Shown piece after piece: positions 50,371-63,535 of a DNA stretch of 64,000 nt; position 1 is the stretch's first letter, and each line of letters begins with the position of its first letter. Position numbers and translations under genes: made by a program. This stretch comes from Tetracentron sinense (Eukaryota; Streptophyta; Magnoliopsida; Trochodendrales; Trochodendraceae): assembly GCA_015143295.1 (NCBI GenBank), contig CM026554.1:57561301-57625300 (forward strand). Reading direction: 5' to 3'. The notes under the pieces are model-generated. The model was not told the origin of the DNA, did not search any database, and saw only the letters and a list, made by a program, of their open reading frames with translations.

Positions 50371-51773
50371 GGGTGGTGTTAGGCGCACCCCACTTTATTA
50401 TGCGTACACCCCCTTTTTTATTTATTTTTAGGGTGCTATTAGGCACACCCCACTTTTTTATGATTATACCCCCATTAGTAAAAATTACTTGTTATACACC
50501 ATTAAAACCATAAAATTACTTGCACACACCAAAAATTAAAAAAAAAAAGCTAGAAAATTTATAACTACACCCTAAGGTATAGGCATGTCTGTTTGGATGT
50601 ATTCTTTGTGAATAACAAAAAAAAACCAAGTAATCCAAGATATACCAAGTTGGGTGTGTTTAATTACCTTCCTCAAGCATCAAGCAATTTGAGACTGCTT
50701 ACGTAAGCACTGAGCACTCAAGAATTTTCAAAAAAACCAATCAATCCAAGATGCATCCTTGAATGAGAGAGACGATGATGTTCAGGGCTTTCACAGATAA
50801 TCAAAACCCACAAAAATGTCTTTCACAGATGATCAAAAACCCACAAAAAAAATTTAGATCTTAGATTGCTACTGCATGCCTACAATCAAAACCATATATT
50901 AGTTTCTCTTCAAAGAAACCATATGAATCTGACAACTATACCTGCTGTATCCGGTAGCGGAGGAAGACGGGCAGAGCGAAAGAAGCAAACGAAGTGCTGA
51001 GTAACTACACACCAATCACAATTTTAGGCATTACCTATATTAAGCAAGACCAACCAACAACAACAGGTTAGTCCCAGTAAAGCCCCTGACGGTGTATTTT
51101 TTTGAAAAGAGGCCCTTGGTAACGAGACATAAAGACTCCTTTCTTCAATCAATCTTCCCTATTCAGATTTTGTACATGTGTGACTTCTGTTTTATGTCGA
51201 TCATTCCTATTCATAAAACCATGTACCTTCCACCTCTTGTTGATATGAGTTTTTAGCCGGTACATACCAACTAACATTACTTGAGCATATCATGCAACAT
51301 TTTTGTTTTTTTTTATGATCGGCAGCTGAGAATCCAAACACACTGGTGTCTATAATATTCCTCAAACATCGACGATTCACATGGTAATATCAATAGAAAA
51401 ACTAGTGTTTAGATGAGAGAGTGCTTATCCAAGCACGATATAAGCATAAAATGATCTATCATTAATGCAATTACAAACATACAATGATACCAAGTCCAGC
51501 GGAGGAATGAGCATAGAGGAAGAACTAAGGAGAATGGCATGTCTTACCTCCAAGAAAATTTTGGGGTGCGGCTATTAAAAGGAGGGATAACTGAAATGGT
51601 AAAAATAGGGTGGTGTTAGGTGCACCCCACTTTATTATGAGTACACCCCATTTACTATTTTATTTTATTTTTACGGGGTGTACAAGTAATTTTATGAATT
51701 TAAAGGTGTGCAATAAATAATTTTTTACTAATGGGTGCAGTCATCAAAAAGCGGGGTGCGCCTTAGAGCACCC
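50371..51773. mobile_element. Composite MITE with GGGTGGTGTTAGGCGCACCC ends
   Basis: A 1403-bp unit flanked by TTTATAAA on both sides (50363-50370, 51774-51781). The left end reads GGGTGGTGTTAGGCGCACCC and the right end, in reverse complement, GGGTGCTCTAAGGCGCACCC. Further ends of the same type lie inside at 50439, near 51550-51565 and at 51608, so related elements are nested or recombined. 51608-51773 alone is a 166-bp palindrome. The termini resemble those of 10141-11082. No transposase was seen. Confidence 0.7.
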
Positions 51774-51870
51774 TTTATAAATTATGACATGGATCTCTCT
51801 GAAAGTAACATGGTTAAAGGATATGAAATATTTACAAAATTCTTTGGAATTAAAAAAGGTTAGTGGGGGT

Positions 51871-53547
51871 TGTGGGCACGGAAATTCACAGCCTTTCCTC
51901 CCTCCCGACACTAGATGTCGGTGTCGTACACGACAGCGAAGAAATGACGCTGAACTCGCTCAAATGGCTTTAGAAAGAAAAGAGTCGTCACCTTTTTTTA
52001 AGGGGGATGACAAGATCCCGAGATAGTCCAAGATAAGGGGCCTACGGTCCAGAGTAGTCTAGGTAAGAGAACCATTTAAGTCCTGGAGAAGGGTTAGGCA
52101 CCCCAGGACCCCCATCTAATGATGGTTACCTACTTATTAGGTTTAAGCCAAACATTTAAAATCATTTAAAATTTCCTAAACAATTAATAATTTGCAAATT
52201 AAGCACAATCAAGCATAGATGGGAGGTAAGAGTTCTATCATAGGTTGGGGTTGGGGTCGAACCCTGGCTCGGGCTGCCTACTTATCCGGTTAGTCAGAAT
52301 CAGACCCTAATAGTAGTTCGAGGTGGTGACTATTTTTATACTCATTCGGAGTGTTTGACAGTTATGACTCGTGCTTGAGTTGAGAGAAGCGGAGTTTGAG
52401 ATTTATAAATCTCATTTCAGAATTTGGTAGCGTGCCTAAGTGCTCATGGGGGAACGCTAGGGGGCGTTCAATTATTAGGGTAGATTGATTCATTTTGTAT
52501 TTTTTGTTTATTTGAATGTTTTTGTATTTTTATATATTTCAATTTTTTTGTATTTTTTAATGGTAGTTTATAATCTCATTTCGGATGACTAACTAACAGG
52601 GTTGGCAAGTTGTTTAGGGTTGAGAATTCACCTAAGTGCCCGAGGTAGGCAAAAAAGGAAAATAAACTACGGCCTAGTCCTATAAGTTGCACATACATAC
52701 ATACATGGATTAAATTACAAAACAAATACTTAGCCATTGTTAAAAGATAATCTAAGCCATGGCCAAAATGAAGCTAATGGGCCAAGGCCCATTGACCACT
52801 AATGGTCAATTGACTTTGGCTCAAAAACAAATTCTGAGAAATGATCCAAGGCCCAAAAACTATACATACACATGGAGGTAAAAAAAAAATATAATAAGGA
52901 GAAAGAGAATACATACCTGCGGCGGTTTTATGTGAAGGTCAATGATGGTGTGGCTGCTCTGCTGATCCAAAAGAAGAGAAAAGAATAGAAACTATCCTCT
53001 CAAACACTCAAATATACATAACCAGAGTATAAAAAATAAAAGAAAAATAGAAGGCTGGATCGTAGGTGGAGAGAGGACTGGCCGGATACACTTCATGCAG
53101 AGAGAGTTGGGGTGTTGCAGACATCCCTACTCTAACATACAGACCACATAAAATAATAAATAAATAAATCAAAATAGAAATCAAAATAAAAGTAATTGGA
53201 TAGGATAGGAGGAGAAAATACCAAATTTGGAATTATGGATTTTAAGAAAATGAGGATTGAAACTAGAGAATGTGACTGAGATAATACCTCAGGTGCGAAC
53301 TAGGGGGTGGTATGGAGCTGCAATGGTGCCGACTTGATATGGAGGTGACCGAAACTAGGGGATTGAATTCTCTAGAAAATTGATCTGAAATACACGGATC
53401 AAAACAAAGAAACAACAATAAAGAGAAATTAACAAAATAAAATGAAGAAATGAGAAACAAGAGGGTTTGATAGAGAAAGGATGAAATCAGGAAAATGAAA
53501 TCAAGGAGAAGAAATAGTAAAATTAAAAGAAAGAAAAATGGGGCAAG
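51871..53547 (-). mobile_element. Partial LTR of a second Ty3/Gypsy-like fossil
   Basis: It starts TGTGGGCACGG and holds motifs shared with the neighbouring LTR family: GGTTAGGCACCCCAGGACCC, then ATGATGGTTACCTACT and GGTCGAACCCTGGCTCGGG. It is cut off where the 53548 LTR begins. No internal coding domains were seen. Orientation is inferred from the similarity to the minus-oriented neighbour. Broken and old. Confidence 0.6.
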
Positions 53548-55970
53548 TGTGAGCAATGGATTTTTCCGACCCACTTTCACAATGGTTGTTTGACTTGGGA
53601 GTCGCTACCTATTCATTCTTAGGAATAGGTCCCGAGATTGGATTTAAGGGTAACGGTCTTGATTAGAGTTAGGGTAAGTGGTTCGATTAAGTCCCGGAAA
53701 GGTGTTAGGCATCCTAGGACCCCCATTTTATAATGGTTACCTACTCCCTAAATTTAACCCAAATTAAAGTCAATATCAATGAAAATGCCTAAGTATTTAA
53801 AGTATGGTAATCCAAGAAAAAGAGAAAGCTAGGTAGGGTCGAACCCGGATAGGGTTGCCTACGTACTCACAAGGTGAGATCAGACCGAGCGTAGTTCTGC
53901 CACAAGGGCCCGTGCAAAGGATAGGGGGTGTGTGTGCATAAGAGTGGATTAGGGGTTAGCCCGATGGCTAGGGTTGATTGACCGGGGAGGTCAAGTGCAC
54001 AAGTGTTAAGTCTAACCGTAGTTAGAGGGGATTTAACCATCGTTAGGTGAGCTAACCAAAGCTAAGGAGGTCCTACAAGTCTCTTTTTGGTCTTTTTGTA
54101 TTTTTTATATTTTTTGGGGATATTTGAATGTTTTTGGTATTTTATTTGAATGTTTTTGGCATTTTGAGATTTTATCATGTTTTTTTGGATTTTCATATAG
54201 GTAGGGTTTTGGCAAACTTAACTAAAGTCAAATTTAACCCAAAAGAATTCCAAGGAGAGGTTAGGCTAAAAGATTGCATTTATGACATAAAGAGAGATAT
54301 TTACATTATGAATAGTAGATGTTCTATTGCCAAGACCTATTTTGTTAGATTTGTGTTGATGATAAATCAAATACAATTGTCTTAGCATGAGACATTTTGG
54401 ACAACATCCTCTTTCAAGTCCTTAAATCATTTTTTACTCATTCAAAATAAAACATGAAGAATAAGAAGAAAATGAAAAAAAAGACAAGTAGAGAAATTGA
54501 AAACTCATCCTCTCCATTTTAAGGTGATTCATTTACACCATTATAAATGATATAATGTCTTCCTAATGAAGGTTAGAGAGGGGATGAGCTTTCACAAAGA
54601 ATTCTAGAAAAATACTAGAATCCTCAAAAAGAAACAAAATGAAAAGAGAGTTATAGCTTTAGCTTCCACTCTCTATGGGCCTATCTATATCCACATTTGT
54701 GGGTACATAAAGAAAAAAAATATGTACATAAAAAAGGAGAATGTGGATCTCTCCTTGCTTTTGAGATGAGGTCTCTCTACACCATTAGATTGGTGTAGAG
54801 AGACTCAACTATGCTTGAGAAATGAGAGACCAAGAAGAGAAAATCAAATAGAAATGATATAAAAAAAAATGATAAAAGAATGAGTGTCTACTCCTCTAAG
54901 AATTCTTCTTCAATGCTCCAAGAGGTAGAGTTTTGTTTAGAGTCCACAAAGGAGGAGAGTTAGTAAAGAACTCTAAGCGTTTAGTCTTAGAATTCTTTCG
55001 AAACTCTAAACTTTAGTTTTTTCTCACTTCTTCAAATTCAAGAGAAACATAAGTGGGTGGGAACCTTCTAGGAGTCATGAGGGATGGATCTAAGGGGCTA
55101 AGAGATTGATATTTATAGGAAAACTAAGAGGTTGGATTGTGTCTTTTACATGGTGGATAAAATGAGGTAGTGGGTAAAGAGTTGAGTGTTGTAAGGTGAA
55201 TTGATAGGTTGAGTGTTGTAAGGAGTGTAAGAGAGTTGATGAGTTGAGTGTTGTAAGGGGTGTAAGAGAGTTGTAAGAAGTGTAAGAAAGTTGATGGGTT
55301 GAGTGAACTATAAGTTATATGGGCATGGGTTGTAGAATATAGGTTAGGTGGATATGGATATGTGGACTAGATCTTATAGATCATGAGTTATTAGTAGATG
55401 GGTCATGGTTATGGTTATTAGACTTTGACTTTGACATTTGGGCTTGGGCTATGGTAAATAAGCTTTGGCTTAGACAATTGGGTAATTGAGTTTCACTACT
55501 TGGGTTTGGGGTAATGAAATTTGATAATTGGACTTGATTGGGTTATTTGGGTATAAGTTTGGCCAAATGGGCTTGGGTTTTGGGTGAACATTGGAGCATT
55601 TGAAGAAGTGGGAAGAGTGATAGGGGGTGTAAAAATGGGGTGCTTACAGCTGCCCCTCTTTGTCGGAGGGTGCGGACAAGCAAACGACAAAGACTGAAAT
55701 CACTACCATTTTGCACCAAAAACCTGTGAAACTTTGAAAAGCACAAGAAGTGAGAATAAGCTAATCTAATCCTAAGTTAAGTTTGCCAAGATAAGAAGTT
55801 AAAGCGTTGGATATTAGTTTATAACCTATTTTCAAAGTGCTGCTGGGGATGAGGGTAAGTACATGATGGATAAGAAAAGAGAAGGTCGATCACACGACCG
55901 CTTTAACAGAGAAGAGGTGAGGGTTGATCATACAACCATTTCACTAGGATAGGATGCAAAACAGTGAATG

Positions 55971-56395
55971 GTGCAAGATTAGCGTCACTGGAGGCCGCAA
56001 CTGACATCCGGTCACACGACCGTGACAGTATACTCCTTTAATAGTGAGCTAGTACAACAAAAAAGAAATGATGAATGAAAAAATGAAGGTGATGAGTGCA
56101 AGACTAACATCACTGGAGGCTGTAACTGACATCCGGTCACACAGCCATGATAATATACTCCTTTAATAGTGAACTAGTCAAGCAGAAAAGAGATGATGAA
56201 TGCAAAAATAAAGGTGATAGGTGCAAGACTAACATTACTGGAGATCGTAACTGACATCCAGTCACATAACCGTGATAGTATACTCCTTTAATAGTGAGCT
56301 AGTCAAGCAGAAATGAGCTTCACAAAAGGCCGCAACTGAAATCCGGCTACACGACCGTTCCAGCATACTCCTTTAGTAGTGAAGGGGAAGATGAT
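55971..56395. repeat. 125-bp tandem repeat inside the gag-only element
   Basis: Three full copies (from 55971, 56096 and 56221) and a partial fourth, with GTGCAAGACTAACATCACTG, AACTGACATCCGGTCACAC and ATACTCCTTTAATAGTGA. It lies between gag and the 3' LTR, where pol would be expected. Confidence 0.85.
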
Positions 56396-56399
56396 GTTG

Positions 56400-56970
56400 C
56401 AAAAAACTGTCCGATTGTCCAACAAGGATAGTGAGGGTAAAGACATCCGCTCGACTGCTTCACCGAAGGATGCGACACTATAGACAACCGCCTGATTGCC
56501 TTCTAGGGTAGCAAGATGATAGGGGTAAAGTTAGCCGCCCGATTGCTTCACCGAGATAGGATGAGATGCTGTAGACAACCGCTCCATTGCCTTCTAGGGT
56601 AGCAAGGTGATGGGGGTAAAGACAGCCGCCCGACTGCTTCACCGGAGATAGGATGCGACATTGTAGACAACTGCCCGATTACCTTCCAGGGTAACAAGAT
56701 GATGAGGGTAAAGACAGCCGCTCGACTGCTTCACCGAGATATGGGATACGACACTGCAGACAACCGCCCGATTGCCTTCCAGGGTTGCGAGATGATGAGT
56801 GTAAAGACAGCCGCCCGACTGCCTCACCGAGAAATGGGTGCAACGCTGAAGACAACTGCCCGATTGCCTTACAGGGTAGCAAGAGATGAGAGTGAAGACA
56901 GCCGTCCGACTGCTTCACTGGAGGTAGGTTGCAACGATAGAGGGGACAATCGACCGATTGCCTCGCTGAG
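56400..56970. repeat. About 93-bp tandem repeat inside the gag-only element
   Basis: Five to six copies with starts near 56472, 56572, 56664, 56757, 56848 and 56943. Each has two related halves, GACAACCGCCCGATTGCCTT and GACAGCCGCCCGACTGCTTC, so the unit itself is a doubled motif of about 46 bp. The open frames across it are by-products. Confidence 0.85.
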
Positions 56971-58797
56971 GATGAATTTGAACTGATAGTTGAGTAAGGT
57001 TTGTGAAGCAGGATGAAATTGAAAATGAGAGTGAGAGCCGTGGCCCTGAGCCATTGCACGAATCTTCTACCTCTCTGCAAATATAGCCTGATGGATTTGA
57101 CATACCCTCCAACTTAGATAACTTTATTGTATGTACTCGGCCTTCCCGGGATGTACCGATCTTCAAACATCTGTGTTATCGAGGATAGTTTGCCGACTTT
57201 GCTTCGCCATGGTTTCACTGCTCCTGTTGTGCTAGTGGGAATGAGTAGTTGACTTTGAACTGACTCTATCATGGGGAGTGAACCTTAAATGGTCAATGAC
57301 GCAAACAACTTGTTAACAAACTGACGATTTGACAGACAAGTGATGTGGCAGATTTGTTGAAAAGATTGATGGACTGACCGACAGGTGGTTTGGTGGTAGA
57401 CTGACAATTGACCAGTGGATTAACTGTGTCTGAGATTGCTTGCATTGGGAGACCTAGTTAGGTTCCTTTGCCTTTAGGTAAATGATTGTGTTGTGTTTGA
57501 TCATCTTTGTGGTAGATCTGCATTTGCTAGGGAATGATATTTGCAAAGCGTGTATTCATCTTATTTTTCCTTCTTTTGCCCCTGGGCCCTTATGGGTTTT
57601 CACTAGAACTGAGTTTACGTATTTGCGCGATAGCAGGTTGGATGACTCCTTACTATGCCCATGAAATTAAATTTTAGTTTATCCATTTTTTACCTCAGGG
57701 TCCCTTCGGGTTTTCACCAGGTCTGGGTATACAAGCTTTGCACTTTTCTTTGATAATTCTTCATTCTTCTCTCATCATTGTTTGTCGGTAGTGGAGATGA
57801 ATGCTTCTGACCATTTGATGCTCGAGTCCTTTCAAAGATCAAGGAGGGCTTAATTTTTAGGATGAAACGTGATTTAGTTAAAAACGAGATAAGACTCAAA
57901 GTTTCTGTTTTATCAAGGGTAGGGCACCCTATGGCATTTGTTTAGTTGCCAAAAATGGAACCAACTTCTACATTTTTTGTCTTTTGGTACAACTTCTGAC
58001 CAAGTACTTTTTTTTGTGTGCATAGTTTGTATTGTGAACATTTGCTGTGTTATGTGCTATGTTATGACTGAACCTGATTTCAGGCTGCCTACGTACCCAA
58101 ATAGGGATCAGGTCAAGATGTAATTCGACCACAAGGCCGCATTTGTTGGTTGCTTTTTGCTGGTTGTTCCTCTTTTGAATTGTCATTTTAACATTCAAGT
58201 GATGCCCTTGTGTGAGATTTTGAAAGAAAGACTATTTAGGCTCAACGGTATAACTAGCGGATATATATAGCATGGGTAGGCGAGGTATTGTGAGGGTTAT
58301 CAAAAGATGGTCTCTTATCCTTTTCTCGATTGGTCGAAAGCATGTATGGTCATTGCATCGCCTCGTTTTAGTTGATTTGACATTTGATGTCTCAGAGAAG
58401 TCTTCATTGTTCCTGTATTTGTCTTGATAATTGTTGAACTTTCCATTGAATGATCAAGTTGTCCATTGCGGGCATTAGAAACTAGTTTAGAACTAGTTCA
58501 ATTCTCAATTTAAGCATCTCAGAATACAATGGAGTTTGACTTAAAAGAGCAGTTTTATTAAAATAACAAAAGGGATAGACTTGACCTTAAAACAAACTAA
58601 ACAAGGACCACTAGCCGCTTGTTTGAATTGGACTGATGGTAGGGATTGATATAGGCCAACATGGCCGACAAAGGTACCGAGAAAAGAGGTACAAAGAGAG
58701 GCATGATAAAAAGTAGAGTTTGTTCAGAGTTTGGCGGTAGAACTATTCCGACTGAAGCGCCTTAGTTCGCAGGAGGAGCATGGTTGGGGAGAAGAGC
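56971..58797. other. Internal region of the gag-only element, no domain
   Basis: Downstream (in sense) of gag. No reverse transcriptase, integrase or other domain was recognised on either strand. Confidence 0.55.
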
Positions 58798-59766
58798 CTA
58801 CGAGATGTCTATACTCCCTGGTGCAAAGCAGATCCTTTCTGTTTCCAATAAATCCTGGACGATATGCTTCAGATCATAGCATCTATCCGTAGGATGCCTT
58901 GACATCTGGTGATGCCCGCAGTGTTGGTTTGCTCGGTAATTCTTCGGAAGATTTGTCGGCGGAGGTTGGGGCTCCTTTAGAGTGATTAGCTTTTTGTCCA
59001 ACAGAAATTGAAGAAGTGCCGTCATAGAATACGAGATTGGAGTGAAAGCCCAATTCTTCCTCTGCTTAAAGCTCATCTGGTGAGAGAGCAACTTTCCCTG
59101 GGGTTGCTGAGCTTCTTGGGTTGTTGGGCTTGAGCAGGTGCTTGAGGGTGCGGAGAAAGATTGTCACTAGTTCTTCTTTCGGTAAAGGGGTGTTCATTTT
59201 TCCAGTCATCTCTCTCCACCGAACTGAGTATTCAATGAAGGTTTCATTGTCCATTTGGGACATTCTCTCCGGATATGCCCTTTGGGGAAACAGGTCAACA
59301 TTGTATGAGTATTGGGCAACAAAAGTCTCGCACAGGTCCTCCCATGTCTGAACCCTGTTGGGATCCACCTTGGTGAATCACTGTAGTGCAGCTCCTTTCA
59401 AACTCTTCTGAAACAATTGTACCAGCAGTTTATTCCCGTGTTCGAGCTGGAATAACTCTCCGCGGTAAGTGCTCAGATGTGTCTCAGGACATCCCTTCCC
59501 ACTGTACTTCTCAAAGTCGGGTATCTTGAAGTCTTTGAGCAATTGGATCCCAGGATGTATGCACATGTCCCTGAAGTTGGTGGACTTAGGGGAACCCTGA
59601 GTTGTCCTCACCAGTTCTTCCAATTTCTCAATTCTCTCCCGGTATGCATTTGGGATTTGGGCAGAGCTTGAGGACACGTGGACGGACCCCGTATGAGGTT
59701 CACCACCAGCCCTGGCCTCCTCTTCCTCGAACTGGTCTATGATGGGTGATGAAATATGATGAGTAG

Positions 59767-62163
59767 TGTCAACACCCTATTTTTACACCCCCTTAACCGT
59801 GGTTAATTATTTTAGCTATGGTCCAAACCCTAGATCAACCCTAGTTCCAAACCCTAGGTAAACCCTTAACCATAGGACTAAACCCTAGTTAAGACCCTAG
59901 TTAACCCTAAGCTTAACCCTAGGTAGTCCTAAACCCAAACCCTAGGTAACCCTAGCCTAACCTTAGTAAGCCCTAGGTATACCCAAGGCCCAAGCCCATT
60001 TGACCAAACTTATACCTAGACAACTCAATCAAACCCAATTACCTAATTTTATTACCCAACCCAAGTAGTCAAGCCCAAATACCCAATCACCCAATTGCCA
60101 AAGCCAAAGCCTATTTCCATAGCCCAAGCCCAAATGTCATAGTCAAAGTCCAATAATCATAACCCATGACCCATCTACTAATAACCCATGATCCATAAGA
60201 CCTAATCCACATATCCATATCCACCTACCCTATATCCTACAACCCATACCCATATAACCCATAGTTCACTCAATCCACCAACTCTCTTACACCTCTCTTA
60301 CATCAACCCATACCTATATAACTCATAGTTCACTCAACCCACCAACTCTCTTACACCTCTCTTACACCCTATATCCTACAACCCATACTCATATAACTCA
60401 TAGTTCACTCAACCCACCAACTCTCTTACACTCCTTACAACACTCAATCTATCAACTCACCTTACAACACTCAAGTCTTTACCCACTAGCTCCTTTTATC
60501 CCCCATGTAAAAGACACAACCCAACCTCTTAGTTTTCCTATAAATAGAAATCCCTTAGCCCCTTAGATCCATCCCTCAAGACCCCTAGAAGGTTCTCACC
60601 CACTTGTATTTCTCTTGAGTTTGAAGAAGGGAGAAGAAACTAAGGTTTAGAGTTTGAAAAGAATTGTAAGATTAAAAGCTTAGAGTTCTTTGCTAACTCT
60701 CTTCCTTTGTGGATTCTAAAACCCTACCCCTTAGAGCATTAAAGGAGAATTCTTGGAGGAGTAGGCACTCCTTCTTTCATCTTCTCTTCTTTTTTATCTT
60801 TTTTTTTATTTGGTTCTCTCTTCTTGATCTCTCATTTCTCAAGCATAGTTGGGCCTCTCTACATCAATCTAATGGTGTAGAGGGACCCCATATCAAAAAC
60901 AAAGAGATGTTCCTTTTTTTCTTGTACATATTTTTTCTTTTTTATGTACCCACAAATGTGGATATGGGTAGGCCCATAGAGAGTGAAAGCTAAAGTTATA
61001 CCTCTCTTTTTCATTTTGTTTCTTTTTTGAGATTCTAGTCCTCTTTCTAGAATTTTTTGTGAAAGCTCATCCCCTCCCTAACATTCTTTAGAGCAACATT
61101 ACATCATTAATAATGGTGTAAATGAACCACCTTAAAAGGGAGAGGATGAGTTTTCATTTTCTTTCATTTCTTTATTTTTCCTTCATGTTCTATGTTGAAT
61201 GGGTAGGTGATGGTTTAAGGACTTAAAATAAATGATAGTTTAAGGACTTAAAGAGGACATTCTTAAAAATGTCTCATACCAAAGACAATGATATTTGATC
61301 TATTATCAACACCAATTCAACAAAATAGGTGTTGGCAATAGACCATTTACATTCATAAGACACATCCCTCTTTATATCTTAAAATATAATCTTTTAGCCA
61401 AACTCTTGGATTAAATGTGACTTTAGCTAAGTTTTTCAAAACCCTACCTATATGAAAATCCAAAAAAACATGATAACAGCTCAAAATACAAAAAAACATT
61501 CAAATATAATCAAAATACCAAAAACATGCAAATATAACAAAAATACCAAAAACATTCAAATATCTCCAAAATCCCAAAAAAATATAAAAATACAAAAAAC
61601 CAAAAAGAGACTTGTAGGATCTCTTTAGCTTTGGTTAGCTCACCTAACCATAGTTAAATCTCCTCTAACCGCGGTTAGACTTACCCCTTGTGCACTTGAC
61701 CTCCCCGGTCAACTAAACCATAGCCTTCTAGGCTAGATCCTTTGACCACCCTATGCACACACACACTACCCCTAGCCTCGGCACGGGCTCATGTGCCAGA
61801 ACTACGCTCGGTCTGATCTCACCATGTGAGTACGTAGGCAACCCAACTCGGGTTCGACCCTAGCCATCTAGCTTTCTATTTTTCTTGGATTAGCACTCAC
61901 TTAAAAACTTTGGACATTCTAATTAAACTTTGAGATTATAATTGGCTTAAGTTTAGGGAGTAGGTAACCGTTATAAAACGGGGGTCTTGGGGTGCCTAAC
62001 ACCTTCCTCAGGGCTTAATCGAACCACTTACCTTAACTCTGATTAGACCATTTGCCTTATCCAAACAAACAAATACCCGAGACCTATCCCTAAGAATGAA
62101 TAGGTGGCGACTCAAGTCAAAACATATAATTGTGAAAGTGGGTAGGAAGATCCCATGCTCACA
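59767..62163 (+). mobile_element. Solo LTR (2.4 kb) inserted backwards in gag
   Basis: TGTCAACACCCTATTTTTAC...CCCATGCTCACA, flanked by the perfect 5-bp duplication AGTAG (59762-59766, 62164-62168). It is the reverse complement in type of the LTR at 53548-55648, so it is the same family in the opposite orientation. Gag sequence lies on both sides. It is younger than the element it interrupts. Confidence 0.9.
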
Positions 62164-62540
62164 AGTAGGTTGAGGTTGGATTGACGAAGGAGAGATGTTG
62201 AAGGTGAATTCTGGCTACTGCTGGTTTGATGGTGGGGGGATGTTGAGGGTGAGTGATGGTTGAGCAAGTGGTGGTGTAATGTTGATGGTAGGTAGTGATG
62301 AGATAAGGTTGGAAGTAGATAGTGGATTGGGTTGTGATGGTCTTAGCTAATTGGCCGGTTGAAAGTTGGAGGAAGAGAAGGCCTGAGTCACTGCTCGCAT
62401 AAAATCCTGAACAATGCTTTTCAGATCTTCAATGTTCTGAGTATTCTCCACTAATCTTGCCTCAAAATCCGGGACCTAAGGTTGTAATGTCGGGGTGTTA
62501 GGGTCAGTCTCTTGGCCATCTTGAGGGTTCATACTTCAAC

Positions 62541-63535
62541 TGGTTGATCAGGTATCAACTGATTTTGCTCTTCAGATACGTGTTTAGCTCAAGGTCTACT
62601 CTTGAAAAGATGGGAGGTAAGAGTCGGAATAGATAATAGAGCAGAAAAAATATAAAGCATGTAAATGACCTAACATAGTCTAATTGACACAAGGACAATG
62701 CCCTTGGTCTGGAAGTTGGGATGGCATGCAGGAGAGGGGATTTTTGATTTTTTCTTTTTTTGTTTTAAACAAGGTGTGACATGACAGGTGTGGCCCGATA
62801 AGGTAGGCGGAAAGAACTCCGTTCTACTAACCTGGGTTGTTGGTAGCCACCTACTGGGCCAAAGTTGAAGCGGGTTAATGGGCTCACCCATTGCAACTTA
62901 GGATTTGAACCTCACATGTATGTCTGGAAACAGGGTAGGAGGTATTTTATTACAAGCACAACAAAAGGTTCAGTACATATCCCCCTGGATGAGTGTTTAT
63001 CTAGACAGAGTGTCCTGATATTCAACTATGGTTGGGGGACAGGCATAGGGTATAAGGAGGTTAAGGTTTAAAGTATCCTTCCAGGTGGGCTGCTTGTACA
63101 CTATACCTTAGCCAATTCTATATGTATGCATGCTGGTGTAATGTAGGGTGTTCCTAAAGGATGGAGGGATCACTTAACACCATATATGCGACTCATTTGA
63201 GAATGAATGATTAGTGTAAGTGGGAGCGTTCAGAATCATTCCCTGAGGATAATCACCCAGCATGAGTAATTCCGTAGACCTCCAAGACTTTTAAGCCTCT
63301 GTCATTGAGGATAATCATCCAGAAGCCGTAAGCATAGTAAGCCTATCTAATGGGTTTGATGGGTTATTACGCTATCATGCTATATATGGAATGCACTGTA
63401 CAAGAAACACCCAAAAGATATACAAAATTAGCAATCGGTTAAATACTTAGGCATTTTAATTGATGTTGAGATTAATTTGGCTTAAGTTTAGGTTTCGGCT
63501 TGAATCTTGACAGTCTCCAGTGGAGTCGCTGGAGC
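62541..63535 (-). other. 5' leader of the gag-only element
   Basis: Between the 5' LTR (63536) and the start of gag. Non-coding in sense, with no clear motif. The stretch next to the LTR is where a primer-binding site should be, but no standard tRNA complement was recognised. Confidence 0.5.

Noticed and set aside
53263-53580. Hydrophobic 105-residue membrane protein
   Set aside because: Low-complexity Leu/Phe frame in A-rich LTR DNA that crosses an element junction; no conserved motif.
55971-56970. CRISPR-like array or a repeat protein
   Set aside because: Contiguous tandem units without unique spacers inside an LTR element; the open frames change between copies and look fortuitous.
56400-63535. 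Hidden pol domains in the gag-only element
   Set aside because: Reading both strands found no reverse-transcriptase, RNase H or integrase motif.
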